Assembly (NCBI RefSeq): GCF_020085105.1
Contig: NC_058045.1
Location: forward strand, 11,293,833-11,357,832
Reading direction: 5' to 3'
Length of the DNA: 64,000 nt
Source of the DNA: Siniperca chuatsi
Lineage: Eukaryota; Chordata; Actinopteri; Centrarchiformes; Sinipercidae
In this document: positions 12,114-24,342 of the stretch, piece after piece
Layout of the letters: every line of letters begins with the position of its first letter
Position numbering within the stretch: the first letter of the stretch is position 1
Position numbers and translations under genes: made by a program
Notes under the pieces: model-generated
Databases searched by the model: none
What the model saw: only the letters and a program-made list of their open reading frames with translations
Told to the model about the DNA's origin: nothing

Positions 12114-14930
12114 ATGCCCGAGGGACCAGAGCTCCACCTGGCCAGCCTTTACGTGAACAAAATGTGTAATGGAGTGGTGTTTACTGGACCGGTTAGAAAA
12201 TCTCAGGTCAGCAAGAATCCCGATGTGCCCTTCACCTGTGATGCCTATCGCATCGCAGCCAGTTCCAGGGGGAAGGAAGTGAAGCTCACACTTACGCCAA
12301 TGAAAAGTGATGATCCAAAACAGAGAGTGATGACAGGACAGGCAGACCAGCCCATGGACGTAGTCTTTCGCTTCGGGATGTCGGGCTATTTCCGCTTCAC
12401 CACAGAGGAGGAGCTGCCCAAACATGCACATCTGCGTTTTTATTCCAAAGAGGAGCCCTGCAGAGTGCTGAGCTTTGTGGATGCACGCAGGTTTGGCAGC
12501 TGGCAGTCCAATGGGGCGTGGCAGCCTAACAGAGGGCCCTGCATCATGTTTGAGTACAAAAGCTTCAGGTTAGTAATGCTGAGTGTCACCTGCTCAACCA
12601 AACCATCACTGTCACACTGACCAGGTAATGATTTTGCAGGGAGAACGTTATGTCGCACCTGTCCGACCGCGCCTTCGACAGGCCCATCTGTGAAGTTCTG
12701 CTCAATCAGAATTACTTCAACGGTATCGGGAACTACCTGAGGGCTGAAATCCTTTACAGGTGATAAACATGCACAAACCTCAGAACTATTCAAATGGCAC
12801 ATTTTACAGTTATGTAGTAGGGACGCACCGATACTGACCTTATTAAGTGGATCTGGTATCCGCCATGACATGACGGTCCACTTCAAATATAGAGCTGTAA
12901 CTAACAGTTATTTTAATTATGGATTAATCTGACCAACATTCTAAATCCCAAACATATTCAGTTCACAATCAAATCAGACAGAGAAAAGCAGCAAATCTTC
13001 ACATTTGAGAAGCTGGAGCCAGTGAATATTTGGCTTTTTTGTTTGAAAAAAGACTCAAACAATTGATAAATTATCAAAATGGTTGTCCATTCATTTTATT
13101 GTTTTAGCTGTAATTCTAAATCAATATCAATATATAATATGCAATGTTTCCTCTAGTGGTTACATTCATTTGGTGACTGACAAAGTTTTCAGTGCCACAG
13201 CAATCCATGGCCTCATGTTACCTTTCAGAAAAATGAGTTCCACGCAGTGAGCTATACAGATGTCAAATTTGGGGAAAAAGAAAGCACTGGTATCAGATTG
13301 GTACTCGGTGTCAGAATCAGTATTGGGAGAGAAAAGTTGGATCAGTGCATCCCTAATCATCATTACAGTATTTACTAGTTTGCAGTGAGACAACAGATAT
13401 TTCTGCTCTCATGAGTTTCAAGGTCCGTTTCCCTAGATACGACTGCTTTAACAGTAGGCCTATGTTTTGCATTGTTGAAAACTATGACCAGCTCTCATGA
13501 GTTTCAAGGTCTGTTTCCCTCAGATACGAAATGAATGGCTTTCTTTCACTTCTTGGTTTCTTGCTGCCCATGGGGATGATTAATAATTCAGACACACTCT
13601 GAAAACAAAAGAGCCTTGTTGTTTTTCCTAAAGAAGTGTATCTTTTCTTAGGTTGAACATCCCACCTTTTGTGTCTGCCAGGAGCGTACTGGAAGGCCTT
13701 GAGTCAGAAGATTTATGTGAGAATGAGAAGCCTGTGAAAAATGAGGGCACAGACAAAAAGGTGAAAGAACCCCTACAGCGATGCATATTTTTCAGATCAT
13801 CAGAAGCTCAACCCTGTGCACTTTGCATTTTCTAACAGTGCCTTTCTTTCTTCTGGTTCCAAGACCTCAGACAGAGCTAAAAAGAAAAAGGCGAAAGGGG
13901 AGATGGGTGACCTGCTCAGACTGTGTCATACAGTACCTCTGGAAGTGGTTAGCCTAGGTGGGTCATCGTGTGTTTACTATCTGGTCCACTCTGAAACTCA
14001 ACTCAAAGATTCTGTTTGCTTTCAATTTGAGTAAAACGCTTCACTCTTATTCAGAAATAATACAATTCACACCTTTTGTAACTTAGGTGGAAAGGGCTAC
14101 GATCCCCAGAAGGCAGACTACTCTGTCTTTGAGGCCTGGCTGAAGTGTTACAACGTGGATGGAATGAAATCTATCCAGGACCACAATGGCAGAACTATGT
14201 GGTTCAAAGTGAGTTCAAGGAAAATATATTTATATTCTATATTTTAATCTCTGGCACAGGATTTTATATATCATATACTAATACCTACTGTTCTAATTTC
14301 AGGGAGAACCAGGCCCCATGGCGCCTAAATGTATGTAATACATGAAACTGAGAACTTCAGCTGAAATGTATCTGAGAATAGTCGATGCATCTGACTAAAC
14401 TGATATCCAATCTTTCTCACACAATAGATTCAAAGTCACCCAAGGCAAAAAAGAGAGCAAAGAAAGATGACCATGATTACACAGACAAGAAAAAGGTATA
14501 AAACAGTAACTTTTTTGCTTTACAAATAATGAACTCGTACAGAGGTAACTCTTAACCCCAGTTTGATTCATTAGGTGGCCAGGAGTCGCTCCGCAAGCAC
14601 AACAAAGAAAAAGGTGGTCAAACAGGAAACTGTGACCAAAACGCTAAAGAAAGAAAAGGACGCGCATCAGAAGGAAGCCGGATCCAAGAGTATAAAGACT
14701 GAAAATACCCGGGAAGTACACACGCCTCAGCATGAAAAGAGATCAACTGCACGTAGGAGGAAGACCAGCAGTGCTGAGCCAACAGCTGAAGGTGCGCTCA
14801 GCATAGTCTCTCAAAATAAACCTGTTTTTTTCCTACTGGGGGAGTTTTTAAGAGTTTTAATCTCATAGTCATCCTCGTTGCAGGTCCACAGAGGCGGAGC
14901 CGGAGAATGATCAGACCGAACGACAAATAA
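12114..14930 (+). CDS. neil1: Endonuclease VIII-like 1 DNA glycosylase
   Basis: Nine coding exons: 12114-12568, 12640-12759, 13652-13760, 13864-13957, 14087-14208, 14303-14330, 14428-14495, 14575-14791, 14884-14930. They join in phase to 419 residues (human 390). NEIL1 is a bifunctional glycosylase/AP lyase that removes oxidised bases in base-excision repair. The protein starts MPEGPELHLAS, with Pro2 (Schiff-base nucleophile), Glu3 and Lys54 in place. The H2TH region shows DRPICEVLLNQNYFNGIGNY. The zincless-finger side has GGKGYD, then FEAWLKCYNVDGM and GRTMWFKGEPGP. Lys262 (codon AAG) occupies the position of human Lys242, which is recoded by ADAR1. The tail from exon 7 onward is very Lys/Arg-rich and diverged. 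It is convergent with man2c1. Confidence 0.96.
12818..13355. mobile_element. hAT-like MITE in neil1 intron 2 (outer element)
   Basis: The left end TAGGGACGCACCGATAC and the right end GATCAGTGCATCCCTA are imperfect inverted repeats of the 'TAGGGnTGCACCGAT' type seen in vertebrate hAT elements. Inner copies of GGTATCCG/GGTACTCGG flank a second element at 12891-13111. No clear 8-bp target duplication is left, so this is an old copy. Confidence 0.65.
12891..13111. mobile_element. 'AGAGCTGnAAC' palindromic MITE nested in the outer element
   Basis: The copy begins AGAGCTGTAACTAACAG and ends near GTTTTAGCTGT, with the internal block CACATTTGAGAAGCTGGA. It belongs to the family also seen at 48221-48505, 57270-57470 and 61188-61507. 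It lies inside the 12818-13355 element and so is the younger insertion. Confidence 0.6.
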
Positions 14931-14973
14931 AAACAAATGGGAGGAACCACTATATGGGTTTTGTTTTTATACC

Positions 14974-14994
14974 AATAAATAGTGTTTTAATAAA
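14974..14994 (+). terminator. Poly(A) signals of neil1
   Basis: AATAAA occurs at 14974-14979 and 14989-14994. A further AATAAA overlaps the stop codon at 14925. The first two are 44-59 bp after the stop codon. Confidence 0.65.
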
Positions 14995-15022
14995 ACATGT
15001 TTCTACAAAAGTCCTGCAACCG

Positions 15023-15028
15023 TTTATT
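15023..15028 (-). terminator. Poly(A) signal of man2c1
   Basis: TTTATT on the plus strand is AATAAA on the minus strand, about 205 bp beyond the man2c1 stop codon. It faces the neil1 signals at a distance of about 30 bp. Confidence 0.6.
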
Positions 15029-15232
15029 GATTTGATCCAAAGTAATCACATTATTTTTGGCAAAAAGTCATCTATGAGTAGTTCAAAAAGGCGCCCTCCA
15101 TTTGAAGTCTCAGTAGAGCAGCACCACATGATGCATTTTATAGCATTTAACTAGTTTCTACCCTTAGGACTAAAGTGTTGTATTAATATTCAGTTTGTGA
15201 CTACCCTGCAGCTCAGTAAAATGCCCCATATA

Positions 15233-18200
15233 TCACAAGAAGAGGAGCAGTGACACAATTTGAAAGGGGTTGAAGTTTAGAGTGATTCCCTCTGACATAA
15301 TGTGTGCTGGCTGGGTAGGGTCTTGTCTCTCCAAGAGATCGCAACTGAAAGGGACAAAAAAACATTATGTTCTTAGAAGACAATACAACATATGCCAGAC
15401 AGCGGTAAACACTCTAAAAATAAAAATACTCACTGCCAGGCTTCCCTGATTGGAAGGGTGGTGTAGAGAGTTGCAGTTATACTGCTCCCGTGTGACTCAT
15501 AGAGTCGGACAACAAGTGCTGCCTTCCTGGCCTCAGCCTGTTATGGTAAATGGTGCAAACAGCCATTAATGGGCTGGTTGGAGTAAGTCAAGCTAGGTCA
15601 AGCACAGCATTTAATGGGATACCTGTTTAATGGTCTCGAGGATGACTGCTGCACAGCTGATGGAAAAGGCACTCCAAGGCACAGTGTCATGAGTGCACTG
15701 AATTGACCTCAAAGGGAAGTTGAGGTTGTATGCACACTGGATGACAGAGGCATCTTGGAAGGATCCTGTATTACAACACAGAAAACACAACACAAGTTGC
15801 ATGTTCAGTTTTTTTCCCCCAGAGTTTTAAGGTTTAATGAGAACAATTTATTTTCAAAAATGATTCAATCCTACCTGTGTGTGGCATGATTGCATAGGTG
15901 AAATGATGAGTCCCCATGTCAGCATTAACATCTGGGGCCTTGGGTGCTCTCAATCTAAGACAAAAACATCTACTGTTAGACGTAAGAATTATTTAAATTT
16001 GGCGAAACTGAATTAAACTACTGGTAGAATTATTGTATATGAACAGTGGGAAACCTTACAGGGACAGCGTCATGGTGTTCTTGTGGACTGAATAGCCGTA
16101 TTTGCAGTCATTCAGCAGTGCAACTCCAAAGTTGTGCTCAGAGAAATCGGCCCATTTGTGACCCCAAACCTGAGAATGAAACCATGATGAGAAACAACAG
16201 ACAATGCAAAGAATTTCAACAGTATCACTGACATCTGTTGTCCTACAATTTAGGTGTGCAGGGCCAAAACAGGACACTTGGTGGTGGGCTGTCAAAATAC
16301 CAGTGGAGATCAGTGTACATTAAGCTGAATGTTACTCGTACAGTTGATTCCACAGTGTTGTACCTCAAATCTGGCCCAGTCCCATGAAGTGTTCCTGTGT
16401 GTGGGTCTCTGCAGATGACCAAACTGGATCTCATAGGTGGCATTGGGGCTGTGTACTCGCACTGGGAATTCCACCTTAAGAAACTTGTGTGACTCTGCCC
16501 ACTTCACCTGAAATTGGAGGATGCAACATTAGGGTATTTCTTTGGTAATGAAGAATTTGTCAACTGTTGGATCAGTGATTCTCTAGATTTCTCCGGATAT
16601 CACAAATGTTATAAAGTACCTCTGTGTTGAACTTGATGTAAGGACACATGGCGTCCATGACAATCTCCTGTGTGATAGTGCTCTTATCACTGATCCTGAG
16701 GGTGAAGCTGATAATGCCTCGGAGCTCATCTGAGGACACTACACGAATAGGCTGCACCACCTCCAGCACTGGCTTCCTATAGGGTCAATTTTGCATTTAG
16801 GTTGATGCTATTCATATCTACAATACCTGCAAATACTGTGACGTGTATCAAAGTGGCAAAAGACAGCTTTAACATAAATGACGGTCACCTTGTCTGCAGA
16901 TGGTAGTCCATTACATCCCAAGCATCCCAGTACAGAGGGACATCATCAAACATGACAAACTGGTTCCCATGACAGCTGTCAGAGATGGCTTCTCTGAAAC
17001 CAAGTGTGGTGAGACAAATGTTAATTCATTCATGTTAAAGCTGCAGTAGAAAATACACAGGTGGTCACATGTGGTCATACAGTACCTGTTTGCATTGATC
17101 AAATACATTGACGCCAAAGTGCCATCTTTGTTTACGACAGTCTGTAAAATTCCATTCTCCATGAGAACAGTGCCGTCTGCCTGTAACGTTACACAGCGTC
17201 TCAGTTAAAATTAAATTACAACATAGCTAAATGAATTAAATGCTCTCTAGATATAGTCCATACTTGAACAGTGACAGAGACCGGAGCCACAGGCTGTGTG
17301 TCTTTGACAGGAGACAAGCCGATGCTGGGAACTCTCACCAGAGCTGCAGAACAACAGATAACACAGAGCATCAGATATGCAGTTGTAGTTTGGAAGGCGA
17401 CAACATAAATATTGTAAATATATAACATACCCAGACCAGGTTTACCAGCGCCATCTTGAATCTGGAAGACTTCATGGCGCTCCCATGGCAGAGAGTTGAA
17501 GACACCAGCAGAGTTGCCCTTAGACACCAGGGCTCCACAGGCATCATGCAGTAGTGTAGCACCATCACTGCGGATATCTAAAACACAGCGCAATGCACTT
17601 TTCTATTTTGGAAAACAGCATCAATATGGTTCTGATTTTAATGGACACCTACTGAAAACTGTACCTTCATAATACCGGAGTGCATCCTCCACAACCATCT
17701 CTATACAGCTGCCGGGAATCACGTCATGGAACTGGTTTAGAAGAAGCAGCCTGTAAGGGAAAAATAAAATAAACCATTTTCATACTGTAACAACAGAGAC
17801 CTTTGATTCATTCATGCTCATCATCAAACAATAATAGGTGTGTCTGGACCTCCAGCACTCCTGCAGTTTTTCCACAGGATACTGAAAAGTCCTGTCCCGA
17901 CACAGCGCCAGGCTGCTGGCTATCTCAATGTCATGAAGCAGCGTCTCACACTGGCGGTTCCCTCGTTTAATCTGGAAAGAACAAAGCAAGCATGAAAATC
18001 ACTGCACTTTATCAAACAGTACAAACCTTTTTAAACACTTAAAAAACACATTACTCGTTTGTAGCATTTTTATCCTTCATTCAATTGGACTAGTTTTATA
18101 CTTCACACATATCTATTTCCTGCACAAGTATGATGCTTTTCATTTCATTTTCATCTCATTTGGGGTTATTTTGTGTTGTTGTGTGGGACTGTATTATTTT

Positions 18201-21200
18201 GTAAGGTGTTACTGGTAATTATGCCTACACCCTGCATATATGCTTGTGTATCTGCCTTTACTTATAAATATTTATTAATTCATATTTTAAAAAACGTTTT
18301 TAGAAATATTTTTAACAATCAAAACTGTTAGTAAGATTCGTAAAAACGTATCTATCACCTGAATGTTAAAGCTGCACTACCAGAGTATATTTACACCTCA
18401 AAAATATGTATTTATATGTTTTATTATGCATAGTGTTCGTTATTTCTTCTTTTCTATCCTATTTGTGTGCTTAGATTACTTCCTTTTTCTCAGAGAAATC
18501 CTATTAGTTTTGTTATTGCAAAGTTTTATTTCCTCTTATAAAGACTCTGAAGATATTTTTATTCTACCTGCGCCTGTGTAGTGTAGGTGCCGTTGTGCAG
18601 CTCCAGGAAGAGCTCTCCGGTCCAAGTACAAAGCAGAGTTGAGTCAGCCTGAAGCTGAGAGAAAAGCTTGTCAGGACTGGACATCTGGACCCTGAGAAAC
18701 GCACAAGAATTGGAGATGGAAGTGAGTGACCAATGACGTGTCTGGTTCAGTTATTCATTCTGACTAAAACATAATTGCATTGACTAGTATTGTAAAACCA
18801 CACCACAATGACATCATTAGACATCACTCATATCCTTTTAAATTTAACAAGCTTGGAGTCTACTGCCTATAAGCTGACACCCTATTGAAAACAGAAATCC
18901 CACAGGGCAGGAAAAATAAATATAAAATTAATGTTTCATGGGAAGGGTTTGGGCTCAGCTGTTATTACAAAAGAGTGCTGAGTTAAAGTGTGGGACAGGA
19001 ACTGACTTGGGAAGTCCATCTGTGTCCTGAACCCGGTGCAATCTGTCTAGCATCAGCTGTGTGGGTCCACCGCCACCATCACCAAAACCGAACAACACTG
19101 CACTGTGGTTGACTCTGCCTTTGTCTTTGTTATTCTTCAGAGTTTTCACTAGCTGTGGGCAGAGAAAACCAAGATGAATGTAAGCTTTGTGAGGATTGTA
19201 AATATTGCATTCAAAGACTCACCATGTTGTGTGTACTAAAAATAAAACTCACGTCTTCAACCTTGCCCTTCATTTCATATGAATTTCCTGGTGGGAAGTG
19301 AGTTAAAACCTTGGAGCCATCCAGACCTTCCCAGAAAAATGTGTTGTGCTTTGATAAAGAGAAATCAAAACTGAAAATCAAAACTTTTCAACTAAATGTT
19401 TTCCATCTGAGAGCCTGTGTACTTACTGGGAAAGTGTTGACCAAGTTCCAGCTGAGCTTCTGTGTTAAGAAATTAGAAATGCCACAGCCCTGCATTATTT
19501 GAGGAAGTTGGGCAGAGTAGCCAAACGTATCTGGAAGCCAGAACTAAAGAGAACAGAGAAAAGATCCTTACATTATGCATTCGTGATGGAAAAATGGCCA
19601 CAAATGTAGCAGACATTTTTATGAATCCCAACCTCTTTGCAATGGATCCCAAACTCGTGGTTAAAGAAGCGTTGACCTTCAAGAAACTGCCGAACCATGG
19701 ACTCACCTGAAGGCAGATTGCCATCCTGACAGGCAAACATGGAATTAGTACATTTAACTCAGGATATCATGTTCATGAAAAGAGTGAATGGCAGTAGCCC
19801 CAATAATACGATTAAATTCACAAGATACATGAAATATGAATGTTTTGCAAGATCAGGTTTACCATTTCCACCCACGTTCCTCCAACTGGAATGAACTGGC
19901 CTTTCTTGACGAAATGCTGAATCTGGGAGAAGAGTCCTGGGTACCAGCTCTTTACCCACTGGAACTGCTGGGCCTGAACAAAAAGGTCTAAACTGAAGAG
20001 GACTGCTCAGATTTGTAGAACCTTTATGGCTCATACAAAACTGTATTAGCGGGGAATTACCTGAGAGCAAGTAAAAACAAATTCTGGGTTCTTCTCCATT
20101 AAACGGATCACTGTCACCCAGCTTCGGCCACATTTGCGAATGGTCTCTTCATAGGGCCACAGCCAAGCTGCAGATACAGAGTCACAAATATCAACTAATT
20201 TGACAAAAATTGCAAAATTTCATGATTTTATCTGCATTTTCTATTAGTTTCCCACTTGAAAAATAAAGGCAAAGAAGTGTTATGAATTGATTCTCAGCCC
20301 TGTTGAACAACAGAAATTATATTGAGACCTGAGTCTATGTGGCAGTGACCCATCGCATGAGCAGTGTGCTGGCTCTCTCCGTTCCGCTGGCTGAAGAAGT
20401 TGTGAGCCAGTCTGTGTGCTTTGGAGAAGGAGCTGGGATTAAAGGGATCACACAGGTTCACCATCTCATTAACAGTGAAGAGTGCCTGGTAGCCCCGTTG
20501 CTCTCCCTCTCCGAGTTCCTGTTAAAAGAAACACCAGAAGTTAATGTTTGCTTTCATTAAACTTCAACTAAAGTAAAGCAATGTACCAACGTGTACCGTT
20601 CTGTTTGACTGTACCTTTACGATGTCAATCAGCATCTCAAAATCAGTCAGCAGCTCCCGTACATCCCGGTTAAATACCACCAGTTCAGCCTTCTGTACAG
20701 AATACTTCCTGTTTGGATCTGGGGCTGCAATCATGGACCCTTGACCAGCTCCAAAAAGCCCATTACAGGCCACCTCTACATAAAGGGTGACGCTAAAGAA
20801 CAAGAGAAAATATGAACATTTGAGTTGAGAGCTGCCCAAAAGCTCAGTAAGCCAAGTTGGTTACAGAAGCAGCAATGAACTGAATGTTTTAGTTAACTGA
20901 CCTGTGTGGCTCCTCATCTTTCAGACAGTCAGAGAGGATGTAACTCGTCTTTTCACCCTCTTTAGTCAAGCCCTAAAAATCCACAAGATGAAATCTAGTC
21001 ATGGGTTTAACAATGAATTTTGGCACTTTAATCTAGTCCGACCTAAATAAAACTGCTGCTACATTACCTGAACTGGCTGTTCATCTCTCCAAACCATTGC
21101 TTCTCCATCGCTTTCCCACAGAAGATGAACCTCTTTCCCTCTCCAGGACTCAGGGATTTTCAGGGTCACTTTAAACCAGCAAGTCCACCACCTTCAACAG

Positions 21201-22060
21201 GCATCGAGCTTGGGTTATTGCCAAGATGTGAGGGAATAAAAGATCTGAGGGTGATAAAAATCTTACAATATTACTTACGTCGGTCCAAAGGTATCACCCA
21301 CTTTATGAGGTGCAAAGTCCTGCTTGGAAGCTTCTGTAAATGGGATCCGTTTGGAGGACAAGGAGTAGGCGAGGGATTCCAGAGGACAAGATTCTCCAAA
21401 GAGTCTGCAGAGAATAATCATCCAAAAAAGTCAAGTAAAACTTATTTATATGGCCCAAAATCCCAAATCACAATCTGCGTCAAAGGGCTTTGCAATACTT
21501 CTAACCTTAGACCCTAAATTCAGATAAGGAAAATCCCAACAAACCCATTCACACTGTCCATGATGCTCTGACCAGTTCTGGTCAATGTGCAGTTCGCAAT
21601 TACATACACATTAACTGTAGAGCATGTGGGCAGATGAGTAAATGTGGACATCATGCTATATAAAGGTTATTAATTTTAGAACAGAGTAGACCTAGAGTAT
21701 GATAAGGTCAGTATTAGCTTACTATTGGGTATCATAAAGACAACTTAACTCCCAGCAGATATTACAGTGATTAACTGGTAATGATCTACAAAAAAAAAAC
21801 CGCTGTGAGCAGCATAATGTGCAAATACTGTAATTTATGTTTAACTTCCCTCTATAGAAACTATCACAGACAGCAACAGCGACATGTTTGGCCCACTGTA
21901 CTTCACCGTTCAATTCATTTCAGTCAGTCAGTGCCGTTGTATGAAAGAAGCCTTACCGTCCTCTGAGATTGCAGTCTGTGAAATATATATCAGAGATAAA
22001 TTTCTCTGCTCTCTCGAGAAGAGTGCGCCTGTTCTTCAGCACAGGCTGCTGATACATCAT
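15233..22060 (-). CDS. man2c1: Alpha-mannosidase class 2C member 1 (cytosolic, GH38)
   Basis: Twenty-six coding exons join in phase to 1023 residues (human 1040): 21957-22060, 21279-21404, 21068-21191, 20902-20972, 20615-20792, 20329-20518, 20061-20167, 19863-19973, 19633-19725, 19427-19543, 19253-19348, 19007-19152, 18568-18691, 17850-17971, 17665-17750, 17431-17577, 17264-17343, 17086-17180, 16889-16993, 16620-16776, 16364-16507, 16060-16169, 15875-15954, 15623-15765, 15434-15537, 15233-15344. The enzyme trims Man8-9GlcNAc free oligosaccharides in the cytosol and needs Co2+. Visible signs are no signal peptide, LRGRLFGES near the start, the [16 protein letters not shown] metal/active-site block (258 onward), WLPDTFGY (about 370-377, Asp nucleophile), [10 protein letters not shown] (about 575-584) and the C-terminus [13 protein letters not shown]. 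All catalytic motifs are intact. Confidence 0.97.
21425..21545. repeat. Teleost short dispersed repeat in man2c1 intron 1
   Basis: The segment ACTTATTTATATGGCCCAAA, followed by CACAATCTGCGTCAAAGGGC, has the look of a common teleost short repeat ('ttatatagcccaaaatcacaaat...caaagggcttt'). Only the core was recognised and its limits are approximate. Confidence 0.5.
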
Positions 22061-22986
22061 GAGACCCACATAAAAACACCTGCAGGTTTTCACAACAGCA
22101 AGCACTTAAAACACGGAAGATAAACTCAAACCTACAGAAGACCCGGAAGTAAAACTTAATGTTATTGTACTTACAGTATGCAGCCACTAGGTGGCGGTCC
22201 TGTTCAACAACTGGCAACAATGTAACGATTGCTTTCACTCTCAGGGGTCAGGAAGGGCAGGTGAACTGTGCAAAGTGTCACCAGTGGATATATTTTTGCT
22301 TTTAACAGGTTTAATCGGTGAAAGCATGTAAAACCCACCTAATTATTTTTTATTTAGGTTTTGTGAATAGGTATTCAAGGTCAAAATAGGTCATACTGAC
22401 TGTAGGTCACTGATAGCACTGCTTAACCTCAATCCTATGGACTGGGGTACCCGCAGATCTCATAGGTATACTTTTTGTCATATCTCACAGGTTTTTTCTT
22501 TTTTTCTATCATTCCAATCTTTCATTACTTTGTCAATCAATTTGTTCCTAATGACTTCACATTATTGTTTTCTGTTTCTGTTTTAATTAATGCCTTTCAA
22601 AAATACCAATGTACTGGGGTCCTGGAGGACCCCAGGACTTAACCAATGTGAACTGAACTTGGCAAAAAGCTGCAATTTGTACTTTGAAAAGTATATAATT
22701 TAGTTTTACACAATATGTAAATTAACTGTAACTTTCCTAAAATAATAATGATCTGGGGGGGGGTTTCAGCTGACATTAATTACATAACTAATAATGTTTT
22801 GAGAAGAAATAAGTTATCATTTTGCTATGATGGTTGTTTCTTACAGTAGTTTTTTCTTGGGGTCCCTGTAGTCCTTGTTTGATAAATATGTTGTAGGATG
22901 AGCTGCTAGACTTGGGACTTGCCATTGAGATTATATAATGCAATGGAAATTATATTTTCCTTAAAAAAACATAATTATTTTAATGT
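22061..22986. other. Spacer between man2c1 and ca12 with man2c1 promoter
   Basis: The first 150 bp hold the likely man2c1 promoter. The rest (22240-22986) is AT-rich, with a short self-complementary GGGGTCCTGGAGGACCCC at about 22617-22634 and no gene. Confidence 0.45.
22139..22202 (-). promoter_or_regulatory. ETS site and CTCF-like motif upstream of man2c1
   Basis: ACCCGGAAGTAA (from 22141) is a strong ETS/GABP core, common in TATA-less promoters. CAGCCACTAGGTGGCGGTCC (22181-22200) fits the CTCF core CCACYAGRKGGCR. Both are within 150 bp of the man2c1 start codon. Confidence 0.55.
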
Positions 22987-22992
22987 TTTATT
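22987..22992 (-). terminator. Candidate distal poly(A) signal of ca12
   Basis: TTTATT on the plus strand is AATAAA on the minus strand, about 1.35 kb past the ca12 stop codon. It would give a long 3' UTR (22,980-24,342), in which no other gene was seen. A nearer signal may be used instead. Confidence 0.4.
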
Positions 22993-24342
22993 CTGATACA
23001 GCAGTTATTTACACTTATTATGCACAAAGTAACAACTGAAAAACACCATTACACAAATCAAATTTACAAAACAATGTTAGTTTAACACATGGAGTGGCAC
23101 TTATTTTTAATATGGCAACAGGATATCAACAGTGTAATGAGGCCACAAGCAGCAATGACTAGGCAAAGTCATTTTCTGCTGGAGGTCTGATAAAGGTCAT
23201 GAAAGATGGTGTGCACTGCCCTAACACTTTATTGTAGAGTAACAGTCACCCTGTGCTTATCTTTACCATGTAATTTCCTCATTTTACCAAATAGCTTGTT
23301 TAATCAGTCTAAAGTATCTAAAGTCTGGTCTTACAGCAAAAGTGCCACGTTCTAGGTCGTAAGCATGCAAACACTGTACAGTGAACATAAACTCATGAAC
23401 ATCTAAAATGATCTGAAAGAAGTGAATTTTATAAAGGCAGAAAAGATGATAAAGTGGCCATGGGAAACCCTGTGAGGAGGACATGATGATGGATATAATA
23501 ATGGTTAACTGTACAGGCTACAGTCTAACTGAGAGCCTCTCAAGAGTGCTGGGGAGTTAGTCTTGTGATCAGACTGGCGGACAGGGGTTAGGGGTCAGCC
23601 CACGTGTACGTGAAAACACAAAAGCCTTTTTTTTTCTCTGCATTGTTCAGAGGGAAGGAGCTGTGTGTTTCTGTGCTTGTACAGAGCCAAGCACCCTTTT
23701 ATTATAAAATCCATAGAGCAGCTCTAAGTACAGGGTTGGTGGAAATGTGGTATAGGCCATCCCTCTCAGGCCACCCTACCATCAGTTATGTCTGTCGACT
23801 CCCATCCCCCTATTGTTTGGACTGTGGTTGGGCTTTCCACCATGCCAGGACAGCCTAAAGGAAACGGGTGTCACGGTCAGACTTGACCTGAGATTCTCAC
23901 CAGTTCAGCTCTGGCCTTACTGTGTTTGCCTGGAAGCTTCTATGCGGAGCTCTCCTTAAGAAACTCACCACATCACATCAGATAAATAAAGGGGGATTAG
24001 AGAGGACAGCTGTGCCTCGTGCTCTAAGGAAGTAGTCATACAGCATAAAACGCCCTTTTAAATGTTCGACATGGAGGCCTACCATGTTCTGCCATGTCTG
24101 CCACAACACAGCAAAGGAAGTCCAAAATGTGGCTTGAGAAAAAATAGTGCTTCCCAAAACCCCACAGCTGTATGCAAACTTAATCATGTGATCTACTTAA
24201 ACCTCTCATGCTTCCACAAATGTCCAAACTGACCCATAGGACGATTTCACAAATACAGAATGAGTGATGCAAAAGGACAATGGTCTCATTGTTGTGTTGA
24301 AGTTTCATTGAGTTCCTTTGAAGTGAGGTCCAGAACGATGAG

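Noticed and set aside
15538-15622. man2c1 intron with donor GTATCC, considered as a U12 (minor) intron
   Set aside because: The donor is one base off the U12 consensus and no TCCTTAAC-like branch site lies at the right distance from the acceptor.
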